Shown here: piece by piece, positions 4,998 through 5,457 of the stretch
Position numbering within the stretch: position 1 is the stretch's first letter
Layout: each line of letters opens with the position of its first letter
From: an uncultured Erysipelotrichaceae bacterium
Lineage (GTDB): Bacteria; Bacillota_I; Bacilli_A; Erysipelotrichales; Erysipelotrichaceae
Direction: 5' to 3'
Length of the DNA: 5,457 nucleotides
NCBI GenBank assembly: GCA_937902945.1
Contig: CALEMD010000240.1
Span: 1 to 5,457, forward strand
The notes under the pieces: generated by a model
The model's database searches: none
Seen by the model: the letters and a program-made list of their open reading frames with translations, nothing else
Told to the model about the DNA's origin: nothing
Translations under genes and position numbers: made by a program

Positions 4998-5457
4998 TTA
5001 TTTCAGCTGTGACTTATTTATAACTTCGTTCAAAGCTCCCGATTCAAACGTCTGTCTAGAATACACACTTGTATATCCGCTCAGTATATAGCTGACAGCA
5101 ACAGCCAGCATAAAATAGAGAGATCCAGATACGCCAAAGACTTCTGCGCTGAGTATCAATGACGCCAGAGGACAGTTGGTTATTCCGCAGAACAGACAGA
5201 CAAATCCAAGGGCTGCACCGAACGATGGATCCAGCCCAAATATCATTGAAGCCACACAGCCAAGAGTCGCCCCAACACTGAAAGCCGGCACTATTTCTCC
5301 GCCTTTAAAACCCGCTCCCAGCGTTATCGCCGTGAGCAGCATTTTCACAATCCAGCCCCATGGATCCGCAGTGCCGCGGAGAATGGCATTATCTATAAGG
5401 GCACCGCCGGCACCGCTGTATGTATTTCCAAATATCATGATCAAAGCGGTCACTGCA
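4998..5457 (-). CDS. ClC-family chloride channel/transporter, C-terminal part, cut by the right edge
   Basis: This frame stays open to the right edge, so only about the last 152 residues of a membrane ClC protein (usually 400 or more) are seen. A GTG near 5453 is not a credible start. Family landmarks are NTYSGAGG, then GFKGGEIVPAFSVGATLG (5259-5312), which corresponds to the GxFxP anion-filter segment and its following GA-x-x-G helix. Next come SFGAALGFVCLFCGITNCPLAS (here split across 5157-5223) and a terminal segment SGYTSVYSRQTF whose tyrosine aligns with the central pore tyrosine (Tyr445 of E. coli ClcA). The gating and proton glutamates would lie beyond the edge, so channel versus exchanger cannot be decided. 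There is no C-terminal CBS or TrkA_C domain. The regulator starts just downstream on the same strand, but a functional link with the sugar PTS is not evident. Confidence 0.9.
   Translation of the reverse strand, partial: AVTALIMIFGNTYSGAGGALIDNAILRGTADPWGWIVKMLLTAITLGAGFKGGEIVPAFSVGATLGCVASMIFGLDPSFGAALGFVCLFCGITNCPLASLILSAEVFGVSGSLYFMLAVAVSYILSGYTSVYSRQTFESGALNEVINKSQLK

Noticed and set aside
1..5457. CRISPR arrays, tRNA or rRNA genes, insertion sequences, phage or toxin-antitoxin signatures
   Set aside because: I saw no spaced repeat array, no cloverleaf-like or rRNA-like sequence, no transposase and no terminal inverted repeats; apart from short gaps the window is filled by the genes listed.

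Overview
The window looks like part of a chromosome from a low-to-moderate G+C Gram-positive bacterium (Firmicutes/Bacillota). The evidence is strong AGGAGG-type Shine-Dalgarno sequences, tight co-directional gene packing, a mannose-family PTS with separate IIA and IIB proteins, and a PRD-type PTS regulator. An Erysipelotrichia-like gut organism would fit, but that is an impression and not something the sequence proves. Every convincing gene lies on the minus strand, so the biological reading order runs from the right edge to the left.

Layout in transcription order: (1) the C-terminal part of a ClC-family chloride channel/transporter, cut by the right edge (4998-5457); (2) a large PTS-responsive transcriptional regulator with two N-terminal HTH domains, two PRD-like regions and degenerate EIIB-like and EIIA-like domains (2942-4960, with an alternative GTG start at 4975); (3) a 122-bp intergenic region (2820-2941) holding a perfect TATAAT -10 element inside an inverted repeat, a composite direct repeat, and an intrinsic-terminator-like hairpin with a U-tract in front of the next gene; (4) the four subunits of a mannose/fructose/sorbose-family PTS permease in the order IIA (2406-2819), IIB (1885-2382), IIC (1052-1855), IID (237-1052); (5) a hairpin (196-227) followed by the N-terminus of an unrecognised gene running off the left edge (1-175).

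Working model: IIA and IIB relay phosphate from HPr (via His9 and His13) to a sugar that crosses the membrane through the IIC-IID complex. The upstream regulator probably senses PTS state or sugar and acts on the promoter/operator region before IIA. The substrate cannot be read from the window because no catabolic enzyme is present; the truncated gene downstream of IID may be informative if extended.

The parts most worth a second look are the regulatory intergenic region (operator-like repeats around the -10, then a terminator that a leader segment could disrupt) and the regulator itself, in which several residues phosphorylated in MtlR/LicR-type relatives appear to be replaced. I did not find a clearly new multi-gene system; the rest is a well-organised but ordinary PTS locus.
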